Positions 24,448-31,082 of a DNA stretch of 33,690 nucleotides are shown here, in pieces. This stretch comes from a virus. The position numbers and the translations under genes are program-made. Positions within the stretch are counted from its first letter, which is position 1. Each line of letters starts with the position of its first letter. Where the stretch lies: IMG/VR virus record IMGVR_UViG_3300027996_000105, positions 1 through 33,690 of that record; one strand, 5' to 3'. A model generated the notes under the pieces. The model was not told where the DNA came from. It saw nothing but the letters and a program-made list of their open reading frames with translations, and made no database searches.

Positions 24448-26787
24448 CTAAATATTTCCTGTGGCAAAAGGGTTTACCTGAGTGCCTATTAACGCTGCGG
24501 TTGTTTCCTTTACTGCGGATACAATATCTTTCCCTTTAAAGGCATCCCCTTGCTCTAAAAGTTTAGTAAGTACTTTATTTAGCATTTCTTGTTTGGTTTC
24601 TTCCATACGCCTTAGTTTATAATCTACATCTGCTAAAGCGGCTTCTGTCCAGATGTCTGGGCCTGTCAAAGGGGTTTCCCTCTCCAGCATATCTTTTTCC
24701 CTAGCCCTAGCCTCCCCAGCATCAAGGGCTAAACTATCTGAAGCCATGCCATTTATGGATTCTAATAGTTTATTCATACTATTAAAAGTGGAATTCTTGT
24801 CCGAATCAGCATCACCAAACCACCGACCAAGCCCAGGGATCATAGAAAGTACATCGTAAATACCTTCAACAACACCAGCTACTCCTTGAATAACGAAGCC
24901 TATTGCTCCAGCTACAACCCCAACTATATCCATTACAGCCGCAATTGCTGGTCCGAAGGCCCTAACAATAAGATTCATTATGCTTCCCACTAAAAGAGAT
25001 AATCCTCCTATAAGTAATTGAAAAGGTTTAAGTAACCCAACAGCAATATTTTTCAAAGGATCCATAACAATCTCTTTAAAAACGGATAAGGTATTCTTGA
25101 GAGCGTCCCACATTGCTATGGCTGGTTTTTGGGCGTTTTCTAGTTTTTCTCCTACAATTCTTAAATTCGTAAGAAACTTATCAGTTCCTCCAAAGGTAGC
25201 AGATAAGGCTCGTCTACTAGTGTTAGCGGCAGCACCCTGAAGTCTTGATGCTACTTTTGATCCTTCTATAATTCCTTGAATAGCCTCTTGTGTACCTATG
25301 TTTCCCATAGCCAATTGATCCCCAAGACCCTCAACCCCAAGAATAGCTTGCATATTAAGATTTGCGTTAGCACTAGTAAGCTCCTTCATCAAGCTGCCTA
25401 CTAATTGAGAGTTCTCTTGCCCAAGCCTTGCTGTTAGGTCTGCTGTAACTCCAGTAGCAGTGTCAAGCCCCCCCATAACGGAAAGCAATTGGAAGTTTTC
25501 TGACAACTGACCAACAGCCTTAACCATAGAGTCAGTTGTTGTTCCATATTTTAGAGAATTATCAACTATATTTTTAGAAAGACCATCCATCACATCTTCC
25601 TGATGGCTTCCCGTTGCTATGATATCTTGACCTAGCTTAACAACCGCACCAAAATCTTGCCCACTAATTTTGGTCCTAGTTGCTAAATTGATTAAGTTTG
25701 CGTTGGTTTTATCAAATCCAGCGACCCTAAGTTCTGCTAAGGCTTTAACAGCTAACCCGAATCCTACGGTATTCTTTTCTAGAGACTCAGTGTTCCCTTT
25801 AAGCTCGGTATGTAAATTAGTGTTAACTACTGAGAGCCTTTCACTAATATCATTCATTTCGTGGAGGGTTTCAGTTAGTTTTTCAATTGCCATTTTAGCA
25901 AGTTTTAAGCCTGCTTCCATAGCCAAAGCAGGACCCCCACCTAGGGCTGTTAAACTTGCTCCAACACTATCCTTAAGCTTCCCAAAGAAACCCCCCCCCT
26001 CAAAATCAAAGCTCCCCTGCCCAGGGTGATCGGGAGGGTCCCCTGTACCTCCAGCACCTCCAGCACCTCCCTCTGAGATTCCATTGAAACCCATAGAGGT
26101 GCTTGCCCAATCCCCCCCGCCGCTTAATCGGGAGGTGAGGGATCCAATTAGGCGTGATAACAAGCCTTGTTGGGGGGTTGCTTGGACTGGTTCTGGGCGA
26201 TCTAGCGGTGCGGCATGGCCCGTGGATGCATCGCTGAACAGGGCCTGCCTAGTGCGACCTCCTGCTAAGGCTTCATTTAAAGCCGTAGATGGCATAGATG
26301 GTATAGGAAGACCGTATAACGAGGCACCCTCACCTAATCCAGTACCTACTGCTAAGGCTTCATTTAAAGCCGTAGATGGCATAGATGGCATAGATGGCAT
26401 AGGAGGGCCTATAAATCCCTCATCTATATTGTCTACAGGTGAAGCGGGAGGAGTAGTGTTAGAAAGTAAATTCGTAAGTTTGGTCAGGGCCTCGGTATTC
26501 GTTTTAATAACAGTTTCTAGTTCAGCATTAGCTGCGAAGAGAGTATCGTGTAATTTTGTTAACTCTTGGAGGGACTCTGTGATGGATACGAAAGGATCAA
26601 CCATTGTAGTATCCCCGTTACTCTCTTTCTTAAAGCTATTTAGAACTGTTTTAACAACACCCTCAGTACCACTCAGTTTCTTGACAGAATTATCAATAGA
26701 TTCTACGGAGGTTTTTAAGGATAGTAAGGTCTGGGAGACATTTGTCATCCCTTCGATTAATGTCTGTGTTATTCCATTATTATCCAT
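24448..26787 (-). CDS. Tail tape measure protein
   Basis: The 779-residue protein has a coiled-coil-like N-terminus (residues 1-105), a Pro/Gly/Ser-rich repetitive linker (about 115-265), a long helical middle, and a strongly hydrophobic block at about residues 575-655 (GLLKPFQLLIGGLSLLVGSI, then AIAAVMDIVGVVAGAIGFVI). This arrangement is characteristic of tape measure proteins, which set tail length and may insert into the host membrane at DNA entry. Using the usual 0.15 nm per residue, the full length would suggest a tail of about 115 nm; the linker may not count. The ribosome binding site is strong (GGGAGG a few bases before ATG). The linker carries internal DNA repeats, an unusually GC-rich stretch (about 26100-26290) and a run of nine G at 25991-25999 on this strand. 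Confidence 0.88.
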   Translation of the reverse strand: MDNNGITQTLIEGMTNVSQTLLSLKTSVESIDNSVKKLSGTEGVVKTVLNSFKKESNGDTTMVDPFVSITESLQELTKLHDTLFAANAELETVIKTNTEALTKLTNLLSNTTPPASPVDNIDEGFIGPPMPSMPSMPSTALNEALAVGTGLGEGASLYGLPIPSMPSTALNEALAGGRTRQALFSDASTGHAAPLDRPEPVQATPQQGLLSRLIGSLTSRLSGGGDWASTSMGFNGISEGGAGGAGGTGDPPDHPGQGSFDFEGGGFFGKLKDSVGASLTALGGGPALAMEAGLKLAKMAIEKLTETLHEMNDISERLSVVNTNLHTELKGNTESLEKNTVGFGLAVKALAELRVAGFDKTNANLINLATRTKISGQDFGAVVKLGQDIIATGSHQEDVMDGLSKNIVDNSLKYGTTTDSMVKAVGQLSENFQLLSVMGGLDTATGVTADLTARLGQENSQLVGSLMKELTSANANLNMQAILGVEGLGDQLAMGNIGTQEAIQGIIEGSKVASRLQGAAANTSRRALSATFGGTDKFLTNLRIVGEKLENAQKPAIAMWDALKNTLSVFKEIVMDPLKNIAVGLLKPFQLLIGGLSLLVGSIMNLIVRAFGPAIAAVMDIVGVVAGAIGFVIQGVAGVVEGIYDVLSMIPGLGRWFGDADSDKNSTFNSMNKLLESINGMASDSLALDAGEARAREKDMLERETPLTGPDIWTEAALADVDYKLRRMEETKQEMLNKVLTKLLEQGDAFKGKDIVSAVKETTAALIGTQVNPFATGNI
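26262..26388 (-). repeat. Direct repeat in the tape measure linker
   Basis: A 40-base unit occurs at 26262-26301 and 26349-26388, 87 bases (29 codons) apart, with no mismatch seen. Both copies encode PSMPSTALNEALA. The second copy is followed by further 9-base units (CCATCTATG on the minus strand) giving MPS-MPS. The sequence between the copies encodes ASLYGLP. Confidence 0.85.
26304..26327 (-). repeat. 24-base exact repeat, copy in the tape measure gene
   Basis: This 24-base segment is identical to 3693-3716 in the beta-helix fibre gene and is read in the same frame (ASLYGLP in both). Confidence 0.85.
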
Positions 26788-26789
26788 AA

Positions 26790-27242
26790 TTACCTCCCTA
26801 ACCTAAATCTAGTTAAACCACTAATGTTGGTCTTATAAAATGTCTTGTACCTTCTCTTCCCCAGTAATATAGAAAACATACTTTTAAAATACCTATAGGT
26901 CCCTATTTTCCTAAGTACATTAATATCATTATTATATAGGGATCCTAAAATTGCCTTTAAAGAATCAACAGAGGTCCTCTTAAGATCAAAGCACGATAAC
27001 AGCTTATTTCCCGTGTTAGCATTCGTGAAAAAGGGGTCCCTGGTGCCTGTCCTTTCATTTAATACACATAAAACCATAAAGGTTTTACCATCATAGCTAA
27101 ACATGGCGATGTCCATTGGCCTAAGCTGGGACCATCCTTCAACGACAGGTTCAGTCTTGAATGAAGCGTCCTCCCTAGTAATCATGAATATCTTTTCTAC
27201 CAATTCTAGGCTTTCTTTTTTATTTTCAGATTTTATAGACAT
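26790..27242 (-). CDS. Hypothetical protein upstream of the tape measure gene
   Basis: The 150-residue protein is not recognised. It has a mixed N-terminal half containing RPMDIAMFSYDGKTFMVLCV, and a basic, tyrosine- and arginine-rich C-terminus (KRRYKTFYKTN, then RFRLGR). It ends two bases before the tape measure start, so it is very probably co-translated with it and may act as a tail assembly factor or hub component. The start is the first ATG of the minus-strand run and follows the divergent junction with the plus-strand island; the Shine-Dalgarno upstream is weak (only TTCCTTC-type bases are present), so the start is less certain than for its neighbours. Confidence 0.7.
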   Translation of the reverse strand: MSIKSENKKESLELVEKIFMITREDASFKTEPVVEGWSQLRPMDIAMFSYDGKTFMVLCVLNERTGTRDPFFTNANTGNKLLSCFDLKRTSVDSLKAILGSLYNNDINVLRKIGTYRYFKSMFSILLGKRRYKTFYKTNISGLTRFRLGR

Positions 27243-27299
27243 TTCATTTGAAGGAATCGACTTCTACCCCCTATTATATAAATATATACTATTTAATTA
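27243..27299. promoter_or_regulatory. Divergent promoter region with T4-late-like box
   Basis: This 57-base gap separates the minus-strand tail run from plus-strand island 1. TATAAATA at 27277-27284 on the plus strand is the exact T4 late promoter consensus. On the minus strand TATAAT (27278 back to 27273) overlaps it back to back. No TTGACA-type -35 element is visible on either side. From spacing, the plus-strand start would be near 27291, only about 9 bases before the first gene. Assignment is by motif only. Confidence 0.45.
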
Positions 27300-27572
27300 A
27301 TGAATACAGAGAATTATGAAATAATAGAGTTTATAGACTTACTTGATTACACCTTTAGTGATAAGTTTGTTGAAAAGTGGCGATATAAGTACTCTATCGC
27401 CTTTATTAAGAAGTTTCAGTTTAGAATACTTAAAGGTATTAGTGAAAAAAAGGTAATAAAGAAAAAAAGTCTTTATCAGTACCTAAGTAAGAAGTGTAAA
27501 TATAACAGTGAACAAATAGATAGTTTCTTTTTAGATATAGAGGTAGATATCTACTATCCATTGGTGATGTAA
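27300..27572 (+). CDS. Small lysine-rich hypothetical protein, first gene of island 1
   Basis: The 90-residue product is rich in Lys, Tyr, Phe and Ile and predicted to be mostly helical; no family is recognised. The stop codon overlaps the next start (TAATG), so it is co-translated with the Fe-S nuclease and then the primase; a role in replication or recombination is inferred only from this linkage. The ATG at 27300 has no Shine-Dalgarno sequence (TTTAATTA precedes it). A leaderless or near-leaderless start from the TATAAATA box is possible. Confidence 0.6.
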   Translation: MNTENYEIIEFIDLLDYTFSDKFVEKWRYKYSIAFIKKFQFRILKGISEKKVIKKKSLYQYLSKKCKYNSEQIDSFFLDIEVDIYYPLVM

Positions 27573-28348
27573 TGGAATGTAACACAATAAGCAACTCAAA
27601 AAGGGAATCCTTTAACAAATGTAGACTTAAGTATAAGTTTAATTATGTGAACAGATTTGAAGAAACAGACCCAGGGAATACTGGAGCCTTACATTTTGGC
27701 TCTTTTATACACGAAATCCTTGAAAAAGGGGTTGGGGCTATTAAAGTAGATCAGCTTTGGTCTATAGCCAATGATATAAAAGACAAGTACACCTTCCCAG
27801 AATCCTACAACAAGAAGATTGAGGTGTGTCTTAAGAACTTTCTTAGGTTCAATGCCCAGCTACCCAAGGACTCTCTTGTTGAGCATCATTTCAGGGAACA
27901 GCTTACCCCAGATGTTCTCCATGAAGGGTATATTGACCGTATCATAAAATCACCCAATGGGTCTGTGATCGTCATTGATTACAAAACTAGCAAGAGGGAG
28001 AAGAATAAGTTCCAACTCTTTAGTGATACCCAGGGCAAGTCGTATGTGTATGCCGTTCATAAGTTAACCAACACCCCTATTCGGAAGATTTCCTTTGCCC
28101 ATTATTACCCGTTAACTAATAATTTAGTTTCCGTCACATATACTGAGCAGGCTATCCTCCAGCATGTAAAAGACATTATCGGTGATGTAAAAAAGATACG
28201 CGAATGTACCGAGGATGATCTTTATCCCTCAAAAAACGAATTTTGTGACTGGTGTAGTTACAAAAGCATCTGTTCTCTCTATAATGACCCCACGACAGTA
28301 GCCAGTAGGCTAAACGAGTGTAAGGTAAAACCAAAGAGAAAACGATGA
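27572..28348 (+). CDS. PD-(D/E)XK nuclease with Fe-S cluster cysteines (Cas4/RecB-type)
   Basis: The 258-residue protein carries the RecB/Cas4 nuclease motifs in order: His47 in FGSFIHEIL, Asp122 in EGYIDRI, Asp136 and Lys138 in VIDYKTS, and Gln154/Tyr158 in DTQGKSYVY. Four cysteines are placed as in the Fe-S nucleases (Cas4, AddB): Cys17 near the N-terminus (FNKCRLKY) and Cys225, Cys228, Cys234 near the C-terminus (FCDWCSYKSIC). A single-strand-dependent exonuclease or end-processing enzyme acting in phage recombination, replication or host DNA turnover is the likely role. No CRISPR array or cas1 is present, so this is a phage-type Cas4-like protein rather than a CRISPR component. It is coupled to the 90-residue gene (TAATG) and to the primase (ATGA). 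Confidence 0.88.
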   Translation: MECNTISNSKRESFNKCRLKYKFNYVNRFEETDPGNTGALHFGSFIHEILEKGVGAIKVDQLWSIANDIKDKYTFPESYNKKIEVCLKNFLRFNAQLPKDSLVEHHFREQLTPDVLHEGYIDRIIKSPNGSVIVIDYKTSKREKNKFQLFSDTQGKSYVYAVHKLTNTPIRKISFAHYYPLTNNLVSVTYTEQAILQHVKDIIGDVKKIRECTEDDLYPSKNEFCDWCSYKSICSLYNDPTTVASRLNECKVKPKRKR

Positions 28349-29277
28349 TTAGAGAGTGGGTTCAGGAAAACATTAAAAGTGGAAGATTACAAAGCGGTGG
28401 CCGTGAGTATGTAATCCCTTCTCTCTTTTATGAAGATGATTGGAAGATGCATATGTCTATCAATCTTGAAACTGGACTTTGGAGATGTTTCAAGTCGGGT
28501 GAGACTGGGAACTTTTATAAGCTAGTCTCCCTTGTTCGTGGAGTACCTTACCAGAGAGGTAAGGAAGTGTTCTATAGCTTCTGTATTGAGAATGGTAAAC
28601 TTCCTGAGGAAAGTGAAGCAAAGATAATAATCCCTGAGTCCAAGAGTATTACTCACTCTGAGTTTGTTGAAGTTGAAGAAGGTTCTTCTGCTTGGAACTA
28701 CCTCCAATCTAGGTCACTGAATCCCACTAGGTTTTATGAGTGTAACTCAGGTAAGTTCAAAGGGAGGGTTATTATCCCCTTTGAAGACAGGGATGGTTTA
28801 TTCTATTTTACTGCTCGCTCCCTTAGCCCTGATACCTTTCCTAAGTATTTAAACCCAGCATCTGAAGAGGGGGTGAAGGCTTCCCATGTACTCTATCCCT
28901 ACGCGCACTCTGAGGAGCCCCTATATGTCGCTGAGGGCGCGTTTGACGCTATCGCCATCAAGGAGGCGGGTATGAACGCAACATGTACAAATGGATGCTC
29001 TCCGTCCATTATACAGATGCAGTACCTTAAAGCCTACCCTGGGGAAATTGTGATCGCTTATGATAATGATGAGGCAGGAAGGGAAGGTTTAGAAAGGTTT
29101 GAACGATTACGAAAAAGGTTGTGTATAGATAATATTTCCTATGTGTTTCCTGAAGGGGAAAAGGATTGGAATTCCATCCTTATAAATAAAGGAGAGTCTG
29201 CCTTGCGACAAACTCTCCAAAATTATAAAAAATATAGTTGGGAAAATAATATGGATGTTATCGTCAGCGCACTGTGA
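28345..29277 (+). CDS. DnaG-type DNA primase with degenerate zinc finger
   Basis: The 310-residue protein has a TOPRIM catalytic core: Glu197 in LYVAEGAFDAIAI, and Asp240/Asp242 in IVIAYDNDEAGREG. The DnaG N-lobe motif is also present (GRVIIPFEDRDG, then ARSL and KYLNP, residues about 140-171). It would lay down RNA primers for lagging-strand synthesis. The N-terminal 65 residues correspond to the CHC2 zinc-binding region by layout (IPSLFYEDDW, SINLETGLWRCFKSGETGNF), but the usual CPFH and CxxC ligands are reduced to Cys48. It is shorter than bacterial DnaG and lacks a helicase-binding domain. It overlaps the nuclease gene by ATGA, and its 3' end overlaps the convergent 302-residue virion gene by 14 bases. 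Confidence 0.85.
   Translation: MIREWVQENIKSGRLQSGGREYVIPSLFYEDDWKMHMSINLETGLWRCFKSGETGNFYKLVSLVRGVPYQRGKEVFYSFCIENGKLPEESEAKIIIPESKSITHSEFVEVEEGSSAWNYLQSRSLNPTRFYECNSGKFKGRVIIPFEDRDGLFYFTARSLSPDTFPKYLNPASEEGVKASHVLYPYAHSEEPLYVAEGAFDAIAIKEAGMNATCTNGCSPSIIQMQYLKAYPGEIVIAYDNDEAGREGLERFERLRKRLCIDNISYVFPEGEKDWNSILINKGESALRQTLQNYKKYSWENNMDVIVSAL
29181..29218 (-). terminator. Minus-strand hairpin terminator inside the primase gene
   Basis: On the minus strand GGAGAGT (29218-29212) pairs with ACTCTCC (29197-29191), a 7-bp stem with a 14-base loop, followed by a T-rich tail (TTTATTTATA, 29190-29181). It begins 46 bases after the stop of the minus-strand gene 29264-30172. The tail is broken by A, so strength is uncertain. 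Confidence 0.5.
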
Positions 29278-30172
29278 AGTACATTAACGGTGAGATAATA
29301 GTCTCACTCATTAGAGTATATTTTACCTCTAAAGAATAAGTTCCTGTACCTGCCCCAAGATTGGGGATACTTCCATCAGTTAAGACAGCAGTATCTAAGG
29401 AGTAAACCATAGTGCTATCTCCTGTAATGTTAATGAAGGCTGAAGTATCAGCATAGCTTTTAACTTCAACCCTAGAAGGTAGGTTAGAATCTTCATTGTG
29501 CTTAAGGATTCTAAACTTAGAGTTTTGAATTACTCCTTCTGCTAAGGTATTCTTTACAGTCTGATCAATATTCTTGTTCATTACTGTAACCTCAGTAGCA
29601 ACTTTGAGCCCTATAACCTCTCCTAGTCTTATCTTGTTAGGTATAAGGCTAGTTCTTGATTTTAGTAAAAGTGGCTCTGTGATAGCTACGAAAGAATCAG
29701 GGAAAAGCTTCACTTCATTTATGAATACGGTCCAATCAGTATTTTCAGATACTTTTACGGTCCACACATCAATGTATTCCCCGATGGAACTAGCTTGGTT
29801 TAAGATAGTCGTTCCAGACCGATCAAGGCTACTGACGCTTTGGGTTCCATCAAGAACTACTGCGTATTCTCCAGTACCCACCTTGTAAATGGAAGAAGCA
29901 CTACTAGCATCTGTATTGAAGGTGCTTGTATCCTTTACGCCAGTCCACCTGAATTTAACAGTACTTGCAGCAGTATCAGAAATTAACTGAGTACCAGATG
30001 CTAGTATAGTCTGAGGGGACACATTTTGAGATTTTAGGAAAAAACTTACGGAGCTAACCGCATATAAATCCTGGTAAACCCCGTTATTGATAATATTAAG
30101 TCGTAATATGTCCCTAGAAAGGGTTCCTGGCCTATTGTGTCTTTCAACGACTGTTACTCCGTTTAGCAGCAT
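29264..30172 (-). CDS. Unidentified beta-rich virion protein
   Basis: The 302-residue protein is rich in Ser, Thr, Val and Asn and reads as a succession of beta strands. It has no hydrophobic segment and no enzyme motif. I do not recognise the family. The ribosome binding site (AGAGGAAAG, about 9 bases before ATG) lies inside the frameshift extension of the chaperone gene upstream, whose stop is 29 bases inside this gene, so the two are linked on one message. Placement after a tail chaperone and before the tail genes suggests a tail, neck or sheath-end component; the sequence does not decide. Its 3' end overlaps the primase gene by 14 bases in the opposite direction. Confidence 0.68.
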   Translation of the reverse strand: MLLNGVTVVERHNRPGTLSRDILRLNIINNGVYQDLYAVSSVSFFLKSQNVSPQTILASGTQLISDTAASTVKFRWTGVKDTSTFNTDASSASSIYKVGTGEYAVVLDGTQSVSSLDRSGTTILNQASSIGEYIDVWTVKVSENTDWTVFINEVKLFPDSFVAITEPLLLKSRTSLIPNKIRLGEVIGLKVATEVTVMNKNIDQTVKNTLAEGVIQNSKFRILKHNEDSNLPSRVEVKSYADTSAFINITGDSTMVYSLDTAVLTDGSIPNLGAGTGTYSLEVKYTLMSETIISPLMYFTVR

Positions 30173-30341
30173 TTATACTTTCCTCTTGGGATATAACTTC
30201 CTCTTTAAAGAAGCCTAAGAAGTGGTTTCGTTCAGATCGGTTCATATTCTTAACATCAGAATACGAAAATCTACACCTTCTAACAAGTATATAGGCTTCC
30301 CTAAGAAGATTTTCCAAATTGTTTTGGACTAGCTCACTGAG
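30144..30341 (-). CDS. -1-frame extension of the gp26-like chaperone (probable frameshift product)
   Basis: The -1 frame relative to the gp26-like gene is open from upstream of its stop (in-frame stop upstream at 30380-30378) down to TGA at 30146-30144. Read from the slip site it adds 65 residues (LSELVQNNLENLL, REAYILVRRCRFSYSDV, then MNRSERNHFLGFF), giving a long form of about 299 residues with the normal form being 237. The pattern 'Y...d...M...eR..fl' is what follows the CxxC region in the C-terminal part of longer T4-type gp26 proteins and small gp51-like proteins. There is no plausible independent start: TTG at 30317 and ATG at 30245 both lack a Shine-Dalgarno. It is too short to be picked up by simple gene finding. 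Confidence 0.7.
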   Translation of the reverse strand, partial: LSELVQNNLENLLREAYILVRRCRFSYSDVKNMNRSERNHFLGFFKEEVISQEESINAAKRSNSR

Positions 30342-31042
30342 AAAAAATTTTTGTCTAACGGAAGCTCCATTTTGGAGTCATGCCCACACGCACTACATCT
30401 CGCCATAACCTCAGTGCTTATACCAAATCCTTCACACATGATTTCCGAAATCATGGTATTAACATCCCCTGCGGGGAGCTTGGATAGGACCTTTTGAATA
30501 ATCATAGGATCATCGTACTCATCAAACTTTAAGATAAATCTCCAAAGATTATCTAACATTTTGCTAGTATCTGAAATAACTTTCTCATCCGACACAGAGG
30601 CTCGCCTTAGTAGAACTTTCTTTTTACACATCGGAAGATCTATTTCTACTTTTTCTGAGCCCCCTTCTAGGGGCGCAACAGGCATCTCGTTAATGTCTAT
30701 GCTAATTGTTTGCTGTTCCTTACAAGAAGGGCACGACATATGGAATTTATAAACAGAACCGAAAGATAACTCTCTTAATTTAAATAGTAGATAAATCTTA
30801 TCAATTAGTAGGATTTTGTTTAGATCTAAGCCCGTCACGCACTTTTCGATTAAAAGGGTTGAGGGGTCTTCTCCTTTATTGGAAAGAGCAACCATTTGCC
30901 TCTCTTCTTCAAAAGTAATAGGCTTAATTTTAGCTATTCCTCCTGAGGGTAGTTCTATTTCTGTTTCCGTGTTTGTAGGTAGGTCTGATAAAAGACCCTC
31001 TACAATAGAGTCTACATCAATTTTTTCTTCATTTATAGCCAT
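30329..31042 (-). CDS. gp26-like tail/baseplate assembly chaperone with two CxxC pairs
   Basis: The 237-residue protein resembles the T4 gp26 / T4-type baseplate protein family: an N-terminal ELPSGGIAKIKPITFEEE, a helical middle with DKIYLLFKLRELSFGSVYKF, and a zinc-ribbon-like arrangement of CPSC (Cys104, Cys107) and CSAC (Cys216, Cys219). Members are hub assembly or tail chaperone proteins. It is the first gene of a minus-strand unit starting at the divergent junction with the helicase gene; GGAG lies about 11 bases before ATG. The last codons contain a double slippery sequence (see frameshift site), so a longer version ending in the -1 frame is expected. Confidence 0.78.
   Translation of the reverse strand: MAINEEKIDVDSIVEGLLSDLPTNTETEIELPSGGIAKIKPITFEEERQMVALSNKGEDPSTLLIEKCVTGLDLNKILLIDKIYLLFKLRELSFGSVYKFHMSCPSCKEQQTISIDINEMPVAPLEGGSEKVEIDLPMCKKKVLLRRASVSDEKVISDTSKMLDNLWRFILKFDEYDDPMIIQKVLSKLPAGDVNTMISEIMCEGFGISTEVMARCSACGHDSKMELPLDKNFFSVS
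30341..30352 (-). promoter_or_regulatory. Probable programmed -1 frameshift site (tandem slippery heptamers)
   Basis: On the minus strand the last codons before the stop read AAA AAT TTT TTC. This contains two X XXY YYZ heptamers in frame, A AAT TTT (30350-30344) and T TTT TTC (30347-30341). The zero-frame stop TAG follows at 30331-30329. Twelve bases downstream a small hairpin, TCCAAA-ACAA-TTTGGA (30328-30313), could add a stimulus, though it is weak. Confidence 0.7.
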
Positions 31043-31062
31043 ATATTTAAAAGCTCCATTTC

Positions 31063-31077
31063 ATTATAGTCTATAAT
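31063..31077. promoter_or_regulatory. Palindromic divergent -10 pair (ATTATAGTCTATAAT)
   Basis: A perfect 15-base palindrome with a single central base sits in the 40-base gap between the chaperone and helicase genes. It contains TATAAT on the minus strand (31068 back to 31063) and TATAAT on the plus strand (31072-31077). Typical spacing would start plus-strand RNA at about 31084, on the helicase ATG, and minus-strand RNA near 31056. No -35 element is visible. Confidence 0.5.
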
Positions 31078-31082
31078 AAAGT

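Noticed and set aside
25991-25999. Run of nine G (minus strand) as a programmed frameshift in the tape measure gene
   Set aside because: No downstream alternative frame with protein-like content was seen and the zero frame continues through the hydrophobic block; kept only as a slippage or sequencing caution.
26084-26806. 240-residue open frame on the plus strand opposite the tape measure gene
   Set aside because: It lies fully antisense to a well-supported gene, has no ribosome binding site, and its length follows from the repetitive, GC-rich linker on the other strand.
27572-28348. Part of a CRISPR-Cas system
   Set aside because: The Cas4-like nuclease has no cas neighbours and no CRISPR repeats occur in the window.
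29290-29307. GTGAGA/TCTCAC hairpin as a plus-strand terminator for the primase
   Set aside because: Only six pairs, A/T loop and no T run after it in the plus direction; not enough to call a terminator.
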